From contig NZ_JAUSRO010000017.1 of NCBI RefSeq assembly GCF_030811835.1, positions 82,163 through 146,162 of the forward strand: 64,000 bases of DNA, written 5' to 3'. A model generated the notes under the pieces. It was not told the origin of the DNA. It was given only the letters and a program-made list of their open reading frames with translations, and ran no database searches. Each line of letters starts with the position of its first letter. The first letter of the stretch is position 1. The position numbers and the translations under genes are program-made. This document shows, piece after piece, positions 26,980 through 35,678 of this stretch. The stretch is from Variovorax ginsengisoli (GTDB taxonomy: Bacteria > Pseudomonadota > Gammaproteobacteria > Burkholderiales > Burkholderiaceae_C).

Positions 26980-27696
26980 TCAGAAAGACAACTGGTAGCT
27001 CAGTTGCACCATGAGCGTGGAAGGTGCGGTGCGCCCATCCATGCGGTAGCGTGGCAGGAAACTGATGTCGAGCCCGAGACGGGTGCGCCGTTCCGTGATC
27101 GATGCGAGCGGCAGCACGAAGGGCACGATCTTGCGTTGAAGCACGGTTTCCAGATACAGCTCGTTCGGGCTCGCCGGGCAGCTTGCCGCATTGGGTCGGT
27201 AGCCGGAAGGACAGTAGGTGACGCGGCCGGCAGGCGCCTCGCCCTTGATCGTGGTCCGATACCACAGGCCCGCGGCCACGCCCGCGTCGAGCGAGAAACT
27301 CCCCCAGCTGGCCAGCGGCCAGGTGCGGCCCCAGCCGACCATCAAGCCCGGTTGGTCATAGCTGTCGCGCAACGCCGTGGCAAAGAGGATGTCCCGGCGA
27401 GCGGGTGCATCAGCACCGGACTGCAGGCGCTGTATGCCCATGCCGAAGTTGCGGCTCTCATAGCCGCGACGCGCCGGCACGATCCGCCGCGTGCACTGAG
27501 TGCCGCCCGCGTCCTCGCTGCATTGCTGCACGCCGTACGCCGGCACCTCGATGCGCCCATCTGCGCGGCTTGAATGCCGCGACAGGCCTGAACCCACCAG
27601 TCGCCATTGCACGTCCGTGTCTTCGCGTTCGGCCGCCTGCGCTGAAGACCCGGCGCCCATCAGGGCAGCCAGGAACGTGGGGGCGAGTGATTTCAT
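26980..27696 (-). CDS. Secreted protein of outer-membrane type, function unknown
   Basis: 238 aa from the ATG at 27696, which has GAGGA upstream. A signal peptide is likely (MKSLAPTFLAALMGAGSSAQA, cleavage near residue 21). The mature part is rich in alternating polar/hydrophobic stretches (FSLDAGVAAGLWYRTTI, LGLDISFLPRYRMDG, LMVQLSYQLSF) and ends in phenylalanine, as outer-membrane beta-barrels do. It contains four cysteines in two close pairs. No family recognised. Convergent with fliA and divergent from the DUF1800 gene, with its own FliA-type promoter. Confidence 0.8.
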   Translation of the reverse strand: MKSLAPTFLAALMGAGSSAQAAEREDTDVQWRLVGSGLSRHSSRADGRIEVPAYGVQQCSEDAGGTQCTRRIVPARRGYESRNFGMGIQRLQSGADAPARRDILFATALRDSYDQPGLMVGWGRTWPLASWGSFSLDAGVAAGLWYRTTIKGEAPAGRVTYCPSGYRPNAASCPASPNELYLETVLQRKIVPFVLPLASITERRTRLGLDISFLPRYRMDGRTAPSTLMVQLSYQLSF

Positions 27697-27735
27697 CAAG
27701 GTCCTCGGAGTCGTTGGGCATGCGCGCACGTTCCT

Positions 27736-27762
27736 TTGTCGGCATTCAGGGAGAAAACTGAA
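27736..27762 (-). promoter_or_regulatory. FliA promoter of the outer-membrane-type gene
   Basis: On the minus strand: TTCA (27762-27759), 15 bases, then GCCGACAA (27743-27736). This matches the FliA consensus in seven of eight -10 positions with exact spacing. The predicted leader to the ATG at 27696 is about 35 nt. Confidence 0.7.
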
Positions 27763-27878
27763 GGTGACCGCCGATGGATCGCCCCAGCCCATGCAATGGA
27801 ATGGGGCACAGGACCGACATGAAAGTCACGGATTCGTGAACAAAAAGTGAAGTCTCGCCCTGTGTGCCGAACAGACGC

Positions 27879-27905
27879 TCAAAGGCAGGGCTGCTGTGCC
27901 GATAG
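27879..27905 (+). promoter_or_regulatory. FliA promoter of the DUF1800-DUF1501 operon
   Basis: TCAA (27879-27882), 15 bases, then GCCGATAG (27898-27905). A near-perfect FliA site. It also argues against translation starting at the GTG at 27896, inside the promoter, and favours the ATG pair at 27932/27935. Confidence 0.82.
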
Positions 27906-27931
27906 AGGGACCAGACCCATCTTTCGGATTC

Positions 27932-29758
27932 ATGATGAAACCTCTTCCATCCCCGTCCTTCGATTCGAATCCTGTCGAAGCCGATGCACATCCGGGCGTG
28001 ATGCGCGCCGCGCCCGAGCGCGCGGACCGCCGTCCCTTCATCCGTCGTGCCGCCTTCGTCGGGACGTCCCTGGCTTCGGCCGTGCTGGCGGCCTGCGGTG
28101 GGGGCGGTGGCGGCTCCGGCACGACGACGGCGAGTGGCGCCGGCTCCGGCACGACCACCGTGGGTGGCGCCGCCAGCACGCCATCGGATCCGGTCGCCGT
28201 GGCCGAAGCCGCGGCCACGGCGGCTGCGGCACGATTCCTTTTGCGAGCCCAGTTCTCTGCATCGGACAGTGACATTGCCGCGGTCCGATCCCAAGGCGAG
28301 GCGGGGTGGCTCGCGGCCCAGTTCGCTGCGCCAGCGACGACCGCCGGATGGGACTGGATCAACGGCCGACCCCGCGGCGCCCTGACCATCGACGACATGC
28401 TCTGGAATCAGCTCATGTCGTCCTCGGACGCCGTGCGAAAGCGCGTGGCCCTGGCGCTGAGCGAGATCTTCGTCGTCTCCGCCACGGTGATCACCTACTG
28501 GCCTGATCTGATGTATGCCGCCTATTGGGACATCCTGAATGCCGGCGCATCGGGCAACTTCCGCACGCTCCTGGAGAACGTGACCCTGAGTCCGGCCATG
28601 GGCTACTACCTCAATTCCGCGGGCAGCCAGAAAGAGAATGCAGCGGGCCGCATGCCCGACGAGAACTACGCCCGCGAGGTGATGCAGCTGATGACCATCG
28701 GGCTCTATCAGCTCGAGCAGGACGGCAGCGTGAAGAAGGGCGCCGACGGCCTTCCGCTCTACACCTACACGCAGGACGATGTGGTCAACCTGGCGCGCGT
28801 CTTCACGGGGTACAACGTCGACATCCTCGCGTCGGAGCGCGGCACATTCAACATCCCTGGCTCGTCGACCATGATCGAGAGCAACGCCTGGACGCGGCGC
28901 CCGATGGCATTGACCGCCTCCAACCACTCCATGCTGGCCGCCACCTTCCTCGGTACGACGGTGCCCGCCAACACGGAAGGAAAAGCGGCCCTGGGCATGG
29001 CGCTCGACGCACTGTTCAACCATCCCAACGTCGGCCCATTCATCGGCAGGCAACTGATCCAGCGGCTGGTCACCAGCAACCCCAGCCCGGCCTACATCGC
29101 GCGTGTCGCCCGTGCTTTCGCCAGCAACAGCGCCGGCGTGCGCGGCGACATGCCCAGCGTGGTGATGGCCGTGCTGCTCGACCCGGAGGCGCGTGGCACC
29201 GAGGGCCTGGCGGACCCGAAGTTCGGAAAGCTGCGCGAACCCATGCTGCGTTTCGTGCAATGGGGCCGCACCTTTCGCGTCGATTCCAAGCTGGGCACGT
29301 GGAAGATCGGCAGCACCGCCAACGACACCAGTCTCGGCCAGAGCCCCTTGCGTTCGCCCTCGGTCTTCAACTTCTTCCGGCCCGGCTACGTGCCGCCATC
29401 GACGGCCATGGCGGGGACGGGTCAGGTTGCGCCGGAGTTCCAGCTGGTCAACGAGTCCAGCGTGAGCGGCTATCTGAACTTCATTCAGCGGGCGATCGGC
29501 ACCGGTTTCAACAACCGGGATGTCGTGGCCGACTACACGCCGGAACTCGCCCTGGTGCTCGACCCGGTGGCGCTGGTGGCACGGTTGAACCTGCTGCTGA
29601 CGGCCAACCAGCTTTCCGCATCGACCTGCGACCTGATCGCCACGGCGCTGGGCACTCCCGCGCTCACCACGGCGAGCTCTGATGCCGCCAAGAACAACCG
29701 TGTGTACGCCGCGATCCTGCTGGTGATGGCATCGGCCGAGTACATCGTTCAGAAGTAA
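27932..29758 (+). CDS. DUF1800 family exported protein
   Basis: DUF1800 protein, about 608 aa. The N-terminus has a twin-arginine-like signal (RRPFIRRAAFVGTSLASAVLAAC) ending in a lipobox, so it may be a Tat-exported lipoprotein. A Gly/Thr-rich linker follows. The DUF1800 body has MPDENYAREVMQLMTIGLYQLEQDG, YTQDDVVNLARVFTGY, HSMLAATFLGTTVPA and FNHPNVGPFIGRQLIQRLVTSNPSPAYIARVARAF as landmarks. The biochemical role of the family is not established. Paired with a DUF1501 gene 11 bases downstream, as in many genomes, and preceded by a FliA-type promoter. Confidence 0.92.
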   Translation: MMKPLPSPSFDSNPVEADAHPGVMRAAPERADRRPFIRRAAFVGTSLASAVLAACGGGGGGSGTTTASGAGSGTTTVGGAASTPSDPVAVAEAAATAAAARFLLRAQFSASDSDIAAVRSQGEAGWLAAQFAAPATTAGWDWINGRPRGALTIDDMLWNQLMSSSDAVRKRVALALSEIFVVSATVITYWPDLMYAAYWDILNAGASGNFRTLLENVTLSPAMGYYLNSAGSQKENAAGRMPDENYAREVMQLMTIGLYQLEQDGSVKKGADGLPLYTYTQDDVVNLARVFTGYNVDILASERGTFNIPGSSTMIESNAWTRRPMALTASNHSMLAATFLGTTVPANTEGKAALGMALDALFNHPNVGPFIGRQLIQRLVTSNPSPAYIARVARAFASNSAGVRGDMPSVVMAVLLDPEARGTEGLADPKFGKLREPMLRFVQWGRTFRVDSKLGTWKIGSTANDTSLGQSPLRSPSVFNFFRPGYVPPSTAMAGTGQVAPEFQLVNESSVSGYLNFIQRAIGTGFNNRDVVADYTPELALVLDPVALVARLNLLLTANQLSASTCDLIATALGTPALTTASSDAAKNNRVYAAILLVMASAEYIVQK

Positions 29759-29769
29759 GGAGCATCTTC

Positions 29770-31284
29770 ATGCATGTCATCGATCCTCATGGCGCGTCGC
29801 GCCGTGCTTTCCTGCGCCGCAGCGGCCATCTGGCCATCGCCGGCACCGCCATGCCCTTCGCGATGAATCTGGCCGCAATGGGTGAAGCCGCCGCGCAGTC
29901 GGCCTCCGACTACAAGGCGCTGGTGTGCGTCTATCTCAACGGCGGCAACGACTATGCCAACACCGTGGTGGGCTATGACAACGCCACTTACGACGCGTAC
30001 AGCGCCATCCGCGCCGGGGGTGCCGGTCGCACCGCTGGCGGCATCGCGCTCGCGCAATCGGCGCTGGCGGGCACGGTGCTCAATCCGACCACGCCGCTGG
30101 CCGACGGCCGCCGGTACGCGTTGCATCCGGCCATGTCGCAATTGGCCAACCTGTACAACGCCGAGGGTGCCGTGGCCGTGCAGCTGAACGTCGGTCCGCT
30201 GGTGGTGCCGCTGACGCGTGCGCAGTACAACAACCCAGACCGCACCAAGTACCCGCTGCCGCCCAAACTGTTCTCGCACAACGACCAGGCTTCGTTCTGG
30301 CAGTCGGCTTCGCCCGAAGGTGCCACCGTGGGCTGGGGTGGCCACATCGGCGACCTGATGATGGGGCAGAACGCCAATTCCCTCTTCACCTGCATCTCGA
30401 CCTCGGGCAACGCGGTGTTCCTGTCGGGGGACACGGCGCTGGCCTACCAGGTCAGCACCACGGGGGCGATCCCGATCAATGGCGTCAAGAGCGACGTCTT
30501 CGGCTCGTCCTCGGTGCGTGCGGCGATGACCCAGCTCATCCAGCAGACCCGCTCGCATCCAATGGAAAACGAATACAACCGTGTGGTGGCGCGCTCGGTG
30601 GCCACCGAAACGCAGATCAACGCCGCCAAGGGTGCGGCCTATGCGAACGGGCAGCCCGGGGTGGGCGGCGCCTTCCCGCTCGGCTCGCCCGCCGCGATCA
30701 GCTACCCAGGCGGCAGCTACACGTCCAACACGCTGGCCTCGCAGCTTGCCATGGTGGCGCAGCTCATCCGAGGGCGCAACACGCTCGGCGCGCGCCGCCA
30801 GGTGTTCTTCGTCTCGATGGGCGGCTTCGACATGCACGACAACCTCATTGCCGATCATCCGGTCCTGCTGGCCCGTCTGAGCGATGCCATGACCGCCTTC
30901 CATCGCGAGATGGTCGCTCAGGGCCTGGGCAACAGCGTGACCAGCTTCACCGCCTCGGACTTCGGTCGCACGCTGGCGAGCAACGGTGACGGTTCGGACC
31001 ACGGCTGGGGCAGCCACCACTTCGTGGTGGGCGGCGCGGTGCGCGGGCGCGACCGCTTCTACGGCAAGGCTCCGGTGATGAGCATCAACAACAACCCGTC
31101 ATTGCCCGGCTACGAGGGCCATGTCGGCCAGGGCCGGTTGATTCCAGGCACCTCGGTGGACCAGTACGCGGGCACGCTGGCCAAATGGTTCGGCGTGGGC
31201 GATGCCAACCTGTCGGCCATCCTGCCGAACCTGAAGAACTTTAATTCGGCGGACTACCCGCGCGACCTGGGCTTCATGGGCTGA
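29770..31284 (+). CDS. DUF1501 family Tat-exported protein
   Basis: DUF1501 protein, 504 aa. The twin-arginine signal SRRAFLRRSGHLAIAGTAMP lies at the N-terminus, with a cleavage-like AAAQSA near residue 43. Family landmarks: LVCVYLNGGNDYANTVV, RQVFFVSMGGFDMHDN, FTASDFGRTLASNGDGSDHGWG and SHHFVVGGAV. The fold is related to the alkaline phosphatase/sulfatase superfamily, but the substrate is unknown. In operon with the DUF1800 gene. A short conserved spacer leads to a small zinc-ribbon gene. Confidence 0.94.
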   Translation: MHVIDPHGASRRAFLRRSGHLAIAGTAMPFAMNLAAMGEAAAQSASDYKALVCVYLNGGNDYANTVVGYDNATYDAYSAIRAGGAGRTAGGIALAQSALAGTVLNPTTPLADGRRYALHPAMSQLANLYNAEGAVAVQLNVGPLVVPLTRAQYNNPDRTKYPLPPKLFSHNDQASFWQSASPEGATVGWGGHIGDLMMGQNANSLFTCISTSGNAVFLSGDTALAYQVSTTGAIPINGVKSDVFGSSSVRAAMTQLIQQTRSHPMENEYNRVVARSVATETQINAAKGAAYANGQPGVGGAFPLGSPAAISYPGGSYTSNTLASQLAMVAQLIRGRNTLGARRQVFFVSMGGFDMHDNLIADHPVLLARLSDAMTAFHREMVAQGLGNSVTSFTASDFGRTLASNGDGSDHGWGSHHFVVGGAVRGRDRFYGKAPVMSINNNPSLPGYEGHVGQGRLIPGTSVDQYAGTLAKWFGVGDANLSAILPNLKNFNSADYPRDLGFMG

Positions 31285-31352
31285 CGGCGGCGCCACCTGC
31301 AACGCTGGTCGCCGCACGAGCCGCGAAACCGTGAAAGGAAGAGAGGACTCTC

Positions 31353-31553
31353 ATGAACGCTGATCTCGACATCGACGAGCGCATTGCCGCAGCGCTGCCA
31401 CGCGATTTTCCGCAGGACTTCTTCGTGGAGATGAGCCGCAACATCTGCGACCATTGCAAGAACGTGTTCAAGGGCCGGCGCAATCGCACGTTGTGCGCGT
31501 TGTGTGTGACGCCGCCCGATCTGACCGGCGGCGGTCAGTTTACGACTTCATGA
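31353..31553 (+). CDS. Small zinc-ribbon-like protein
   Basis: 66 aa, predicted cytoplasmic. Two CxxC pairs (ICDHCKNVFKGRRNRTLCALC) are spaced like a treble-clef or ribbon zinc site. The N-terminal half is acidic (NADLDIDERIAAALPRDFPQDFF). The ATG has a purine-rich AGGAAGAGAGGA upstream. It lies 68 bases after the DUF1501 gene and may be on the same transcript. Function unknown. Confidence 0.7.
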   Translation: MNADLDIDERIAAALPRDFPQDFFVEMSRNICDHCKNVFKGRRNRTLCALCVTPPDLTGGGQFTTS

Positions 31554-31670
31554 CACATGCGTGCGGGACTGCCTGTCCAATAGATGGCCTGTCGAGCTCG
31601 CGGGCCGGCTCGCGATGGCGGCTGGCGGGCCTGAGCGAGGTGAATTTGTGCTGATTGACGTCCTGGGTCT

Positions 31671-31697
31671 TCAAGTTCCAATGCGCAGTGCCGACAA
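31671..31697 (+). promoter_or_regulatory. FliA promoter of the EAL phosphodiesterase gene
   Basis: TCAA (31671-31674), 15 bases, then GCCGACAA (31690-31697): seven of eight -10 positions and exact spacing. It lies in the 246-bp spacer before the EAL gene, giving a leader near 95 nt. Apart from this site nothing is recognised in the spacer. Confidence 0.7.
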
Positions 31698-31799
31698 AGA
31701 TCCGACGCCCGACGTTTCATTCACCTCATCACGAAAGGCGACCATGCACTTGAGCCGGCTACTTGCGTTCGCTACAGGAACGTGTGTGCAAGCTCGCCC

Positions 31800-33539
31800 A
31801 TGGACGAGTGGCGGGACATGATCATGTCGCAAGGCAGAGTGCCCAAGGAGATTCTGCTCTCGCGGTTGCAGGCCAAGCGTGCGGCCGAGGCTGCTGCAGG
31901 CGCGCCGGCGGACCCACGTCCGGGGCATGCCGTGGCACGCATTCTGGCGCTGGCGTGTCGGCGCGTGAATGCCATGCTGTTTTCCCGCACCATGACCCTG
32001 GCCCTGACGATGCTCGCGTGTGCGAGCGTTTGGGTGGCATGCGTGCTCGTTTCCTGCAAGCTCGCGGAGTCTCGCGGGCTGGAGGCGTCGCGTGACAGTG
32101 CCGCCGAAATGTCCGTCAGCGTGCTGACATCGGTAGAGCGCATCGCGGGCCAGGTGGACGGCGTGTTCGAAGACATGGCCACGATGGGTGCCGATCTGCC
32201 GCGTTGTGGCGACGCCGACATGGCGCTCATGCACCGGTCGCAGGTGCGCTCGGCCTACATCGGGGCGGTGGCACGGGTGTCCGAGGCCGATGGCCGCATG
32301 CAGTGTTCGACCATGGGCGCTGCGGCACGCGGATTCGACCTGGGCATGGCCGACTTCGTCAATCCGGGCGGCATCACCTGGTACCAGCATGTGCGCCCGC
32401 CATGGCTGTCGAACGCCGATTTCATCGTCATGGTGCGTGACGATGTGGCGGTGTTCGTGCTCAACGACGTGGTCACCAGCATCCTCGCGACCTCGGCGGA
32501 CACTGCATTGGGTGCGTTCTCGCGCAGTGGCGGGCCGATGGTTTTCCACCGCGGACGTTTCGATCCCGAGTGGGCCCGGTCATTGCTGCGCTCCGGCATG
32601 AACAGCTCCTTCGACGGTGCAGTACTGGTCGCCATCTCACCGTCGAAACACACCGACTATGTGTCCTTTGTTGCCTTCCCCGCCGAACGGGTGGATGCGG
32701 CCGTACGCAACGAGCAGCGCGTGATGGTGCCGCTGGGTGTGTTCATCGGCACGGTCTCGGCGATCTGCTTGTTCCTGTTTCTGCAACGCATGACGTCGAT
32801 GGCGGCAGCGCTGTGCCGTGCATTGCCGACCGAGCGCGTCTTCATGCACTACCAGCCGATCGTCGATCTGCGCACTTTACGGTGCATCGGCGCGGAGGCG
32901 TTGATGCGATGGCAGCGCAACGAGCAGTTCATACCGCCCGACCGCTTCATCGTCGCGGCCGAGCGTGCCGGGGTGATCAACCGGGTCACGCGCCGCGCGA
33001 TCTCGCTGGTCGCCCGCGATGCGTCCGAATTGTTGCGGCTGTATCCGGATTTCCACATCAGCATCAATCTTTCGGCGCAGGACCTGTGCGTGGGGCATGC
33101 CGTCGAATTGCTGCAGGACCTGCTCAGGGTCACGGGCCTGCCGGCGTCCAACTTCTGGGTTGAGGCCACCGAAACGGGCGTGCTCGAGGCCAGCGAAGCG
33201 GCCAAGGTGATCGCCCAGATCCGCGGCATGGGCATTCGTGTGGCGGTCGATGATTTCGGAACGGGCTATTCCAGCCTGGCGATACTCGACAACATCCGCC
33301 CCGACATGCTCAAGATCGACAAGCAGTTCGTCGCCACCATCGTGGATGGCTGCGCGGGCCGCGAGGTGGTGATGGCGATCATCGCGCTGGGCAAGTCGCT
33401 CGGCCTGGACATGGTGGCCGAAGGGGTCGAAACCCAGGAACAGGCCGACTTCCTGCTGGCCAACGGGGTGCGCTATGCGCAGGGCTGGCTCTTTGGCAAG
33501 CCGGGACCCATCAGCGCGCTCAAGCCGATGTCGTTGTGA
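31800..33539 (+). CDS. CSS-motif/EAL c-di-GMP phosphodiesterase
   Basis: Membrane-bound cyclic-di-GMP phosphodiesterase, about 579 aa. First membrane segment near 55-80 (TMTLALTMLACASVWVACVLV). The periplasmic CSS-type sensor has a Cys in LPRCGD and a second in QCSTMG. A second membrane segment follows (VPLGVFIGTVSAICLFLFL), then a C-terminal EAL domain with catalytic landmarks intact: GAEALMRWQ, INLSAQDL, VEATETG, AVDDFGTGYSSL, KIDKQFV, AEGVETQEQ. Probably active. ATG at 31800 was chosen; GTG 31782 and ATG 31818/31824 are possible. Preceded by a FliA-type promoter, like the motility phosphodiesterase of enterobacteria. Confidence 0.9.
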   Translation: MDEWRDMIMSQGRVPKEILLSRLQAKRAAEAAAGAPADPRPGHAVARILALACRRVNAMLFSRTMTLALTMLACASVWVACVLVSCKLAESRGLEASRDSAAEMSVSVLTSVERIAGQVDGVFEDMATMGADLPRCGDADMALMHRSQVRSAYIGAVARVSEADGRMQCSTMGAAARGFDLGMADFVNPGGITWYQHVRPPWLSNADFIVMVRDDVAVFVLNDVVTSILATSADTALGAFSRSGGPMVFHRGRFDPEWARSLLRSGMNSSFDGAVLVAISPSKHTDYVSFVAFPAERVDAAVRNEQRVMVPLGVFIGTVSAICLFLFLQRMTSMAAALCRALPTERVFMHYQPIVDLRTLRCIGAEALMRWQRNEQFIPPDRFIVAAERAGVINRVTRRAISLVARDASELLRLYPDFHISINLSAQDLCVGHAVELLQDLLRVTGLPASNFWVEATETGVLEASEAAKVIAQIRGMGIRVAVDDFGTGYSSLAILDNIRPDMLKIDKQFVATIVDGCAGREVVMAIIALGKSLGLDMVAEGVETQEQADFLLANGVRYAQGWLFGKPGPISALKPMSL

Positions 33540-33574
33540 CAGCGCAGCGCACGGGTCGGCCGCCGTGGCCACAC

Positions 33575-33991
33575 TCAGCGCATGCGCTCGCCGTCGCGCA
33601 CCGACTCGACCATGCCCTGGTTGAAACGCACGATCGCCAGGAAATTGCCTGAGCCCCGGTGAAAGGTCCACTCCTCCATCGGAATACAAGACTGCGACAG
33701 CAGCGCCTGGGGCGGGGTGCCGCGATAGGGTGACAGGTACCAGTCGGCTTGCAGCCGTGGCACGCAGACAATGTCCTTGAACGCAGGCTCGCCGCATTTC
33801 TGCAGCAAGGAAAAGCGTGACTCGCCGATGCTGACCAGGAAGCCGTTGCAGCTGAGGGACTGCGCCGCCGCCGCGGGAACATGGCTCACGGCCCACAGTG
33901 CGAACAGGCCGGCACAGAGGCTGCTGGCGCGAGCAAGGCGCCGCAACGCACGGCCAGCCGAACGTGCCCCTTCGTGTACCACCCGCCTCAT
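33575..33991 (-). CDS. DUF2845 family secreted protein
   Basis: 138 aa. A long signal region contains the hydrophobic stretch SLCAGLFALWAVSHVPAAAAQS. The mature part has the DUF2845 pattern: LSCNGFLVSIGESRFSLLQKCGEP, a central Trp/Tyr-rich part, then EEWTFHRGSGNFLAIVRFNQGMVESVRDG. Cysteines suggest a periplasmic disulfide. Function unknown. Its start overlaps the end of the upstream DUF2164 gene (ATGA), so the two are probably co-translated. Confidence 0.85.
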   Translation of the reverse strand: MRRVVHEGARSAGRALRRLARASSLCAGLFALWAVSHVPAAAAQSLSCNGFLVSIGESRFSLLQKCGEPAFKDIVCVPRLQADWYLSPYRGTPPQALLSQSCIPMEEWTFHRGSGNFLAIVRFNQGMVESVRDGERMR

Positions 33992-34260
33992 CGCTTCTTG
34001 CGCTGGGCGTCGTATCGAGCCCAATAGCCGAAGGCCTCTTCGTGCACTTCGATGTCCACTTCCGACACGCGAGCCTGGATGCGTTCCTGCACGTCGGCCA
34101 CTGCGCGGTTGTAGACCACCGGGCCGATCTCTTCCAGGAAAAAGCCCAGCAGCGCGCCGGCCGCCACGTTGCCGATGCGTTCTTCCATGTGTTCGGCGAA
34201 GTAGCGTTCGATGGAGGTGATGGCCTGCTGGCGCGCTTCGCGGGAGATCTCGATGGTCAT
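33988..34260 (-). CDS. DUF2164 family protein
   Basis: 90 aa, cytoplasmic, uncharacterised DUF2164 family. Landmarks: TIEISREARQQAITSIERYFAEHMEERIGNVAAGALLGFFLEEIGPVVYNRAV (quoted in parts: IERYFAEHMEE, IGNVAAGALLGFFLEEIGP, VYNRAVADVQERI). The ATG at 34260 was chosen; a TTG at 34272 is possible. A small hairpin sits immediately upstream. Overlaps the DUF2845 start. Confidence 0.88.
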   Translation of the reverse strand: MTIEISREARQQAITSIERYFAEHMEERIGNVAAGALLGFFLEEIGPVVYNRAVADVQERIQARVSEVDIEVHEEAFGYWARYDAQRKKR

Positions 34261-34272
34261 GGTCGCTTGCAA

Positions 34273-34289
34273 GGGATCGCTTCGATCCC
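34273..34289. terminator. Hairpin between the acyl-CoA dehydrogenase and DUF2164 genes
   Basis: GGGATCG (34273-34279), 3-base loop, CGATCCC (34283-34289). Both neighbours are on the minus strand, so it lies downstream of one and just before the other. No T-run follows, so a terminator role is uncertain. Confidence 0.35.
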
Positions 34290-34314
34290 CTGATTATGGC
34301 AAGCGGGCCTGGCC

Positions 34315-35562
34315 TCAGTGGGCTGTCGCTGCAACCGGTGCGGTCCGGGCCTTCCTGGCCAGCTCGAGCTTGGCAATGGCGTTGCGGTGCACTTCGTCCG
34401 GGCCGTCGACGATGCGCACGGTGCGCTGGTGGGCGTAGGCTTCGGCCAGCCAGAAGTCCTGGCTGACGCCTGCCGCGCCGTGGGCCTGGATGGCCCAGTC
34501 GACCACCTTGCACGACATGTTCGGAGCGACCACCTTGATCATCGCGATTTCGGCACGCGCCTCCTTGTTGCCCACGGTGTCCATCTTGTGGGCAGCGTTG
34601 AGCGTGAGCAGGCGGGCCTGGTCGATCATGCAGCGCGACTCGGCGATGCGCTCGTGCCAGATCGACTGCTCGGCCAGCGGCCGGCCGAAGGCCACGCGCG
34701 AGCGCAACCGGTCGCACATCAGTTCGAGGGCGCGTTCGGCTGCGCCGATGGAACGCATGCAATGGTGGATGCGTCCCGGGCCCAGCCTACCCTGGGCAAT
34801 CTCGAAGCCGCGGCCTTCGCCCAGCAGGATGTTGCTGACCGGCACGCGCACGTCTTCGAGCAGCACCTCCATGTGGCCGTGCGGCGCGTCGTCGTAGCCG
34901 AACACGGACAGGTGCCGCAGCACCGTGACGCCTGCCGTGTCGCGCGGCACCAGCACCATCGACTGCTGCGCGTGGCGCGGCGCGTCAGGGTCTGTCTTGC
35001 CCATCACGATGAAGATCTTGCAGCGTGGGTTGCCCGCGCCTGACGAGAACCACTTGCGGCCGTTGATCACGTAGTCGTCGCCTTCGCGGCGGATCGTGCA
35101 CTGGATGTTGGTTGCGTCCGATGACGCCACCGCCGGCTCGGTCATCAGGAAGCCCGATCGGATCTCGCCGGCCAGGAGCGGCTGCAGCCACTGGTCTTGC
35201 TGTGCGGGGGTACCGTAGCGCTCGATGGTTTCCATGTTGCCCGTGTCGGGTGCCGAGCAGTTGAATACTTCGCTCGACCACGAGACGCGGCCCATCACCT
35301 CGCACAGCGGCGCATAGTCCAGGTTCGAGATGCCGGGCACGCCACGGTGCGCGTGCGGCAGGAACATGTTCCACAGCCCGGCGTCGCGCGCCAGCGGCTT
35401 GAGTTCCTCGACCAGCGGCGACACCTGCCACGGATTGCCCTGACGGCGGAACGCGTCCATCTCCGCGTGGTGGCGCGCTTCGTTGGGATAGATGTGCTGG
35501 TCGAAGAAGGTCTGGAGGCGATCGACGAGGTCGCGGGTCTTGGCAGAGGGTTCGGCAAACAT
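34315..35562 (-). CDS. Acyl-CoA dehydrogenase family protein
   Basis: FAD-dependent acyl-CoA dehydrogenase, 415 aa from the ATG at 35562 (AAGGA five bases upstream). Landmarks: FLMTEPAVASSDATNIQCTI (flavin-binding loop), VINGRKWFSSGAGNP, LGPGRIHHCMRSIGAAERALELM, FGRPLAEQSIWHERIAESR, and the C-terminal IQAHGAAGVSQDFWLAEAYAHQRTVRIVDGPDEVHR region (read in parts). Closest in look to the ACAD10/11-like group; the acyl chain preferred is unknown. Monocistronic or first of a short minus-strand unit. Confidence 0.93.
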   Translation of the reverse strand: MFAEPSAKTRDLVDRLQTFFDQHIYPNEARHHAEMDAFRRQGNPWQVSPLVEELKPLARDAGLWNMFLPHAHRGVPGISNLDYAPLCEVMGRVSWSSEVFNCSAPDTGNMETIERYGTPAQQDQWLQPLLAGEIRSGFLMTEPAVASSDATNIQCTIRREGDDYVINGRKWFSSGAGNPRCKIFIVMGKTDPDAPRHAQQSMVLVPRDTAGVTVLRHLSVFGYDDAPHGHMEVLLEDVRVPVSNILLGEGRGFEIAQGRLGPGRIHHCMRSIGAAERALELMCDRLRSRVAFGRPLAEQSIWHERIAESRCMIDQARLLTLNAAHKMDTVGNKEARAEIAMIKVVAPNMSCKVVDWAIQAHGAAGVSQDFWLAEAYAHQRTVRIVDGPDEVHRNAIAKLELARKARTAPVAATAH

Positions 35563-35678
35563 CGAGGTCCTTGTGGGTTCGCGGGCACAACGCCCGATGG
35601 ACCGGAATTGAAGCACCCGCACTGCCGGCCGCGCGGTCGCTCAAGCGACGCCGCAGGCGGCATGCTGACACCTAGGCG

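Noticed and set aside
27746..29260. 504-codon minus-strand frame opposite the DUF1800 gene
   Set aside because: Antisense shadow; the plus strand matches a known family and has a promoter.
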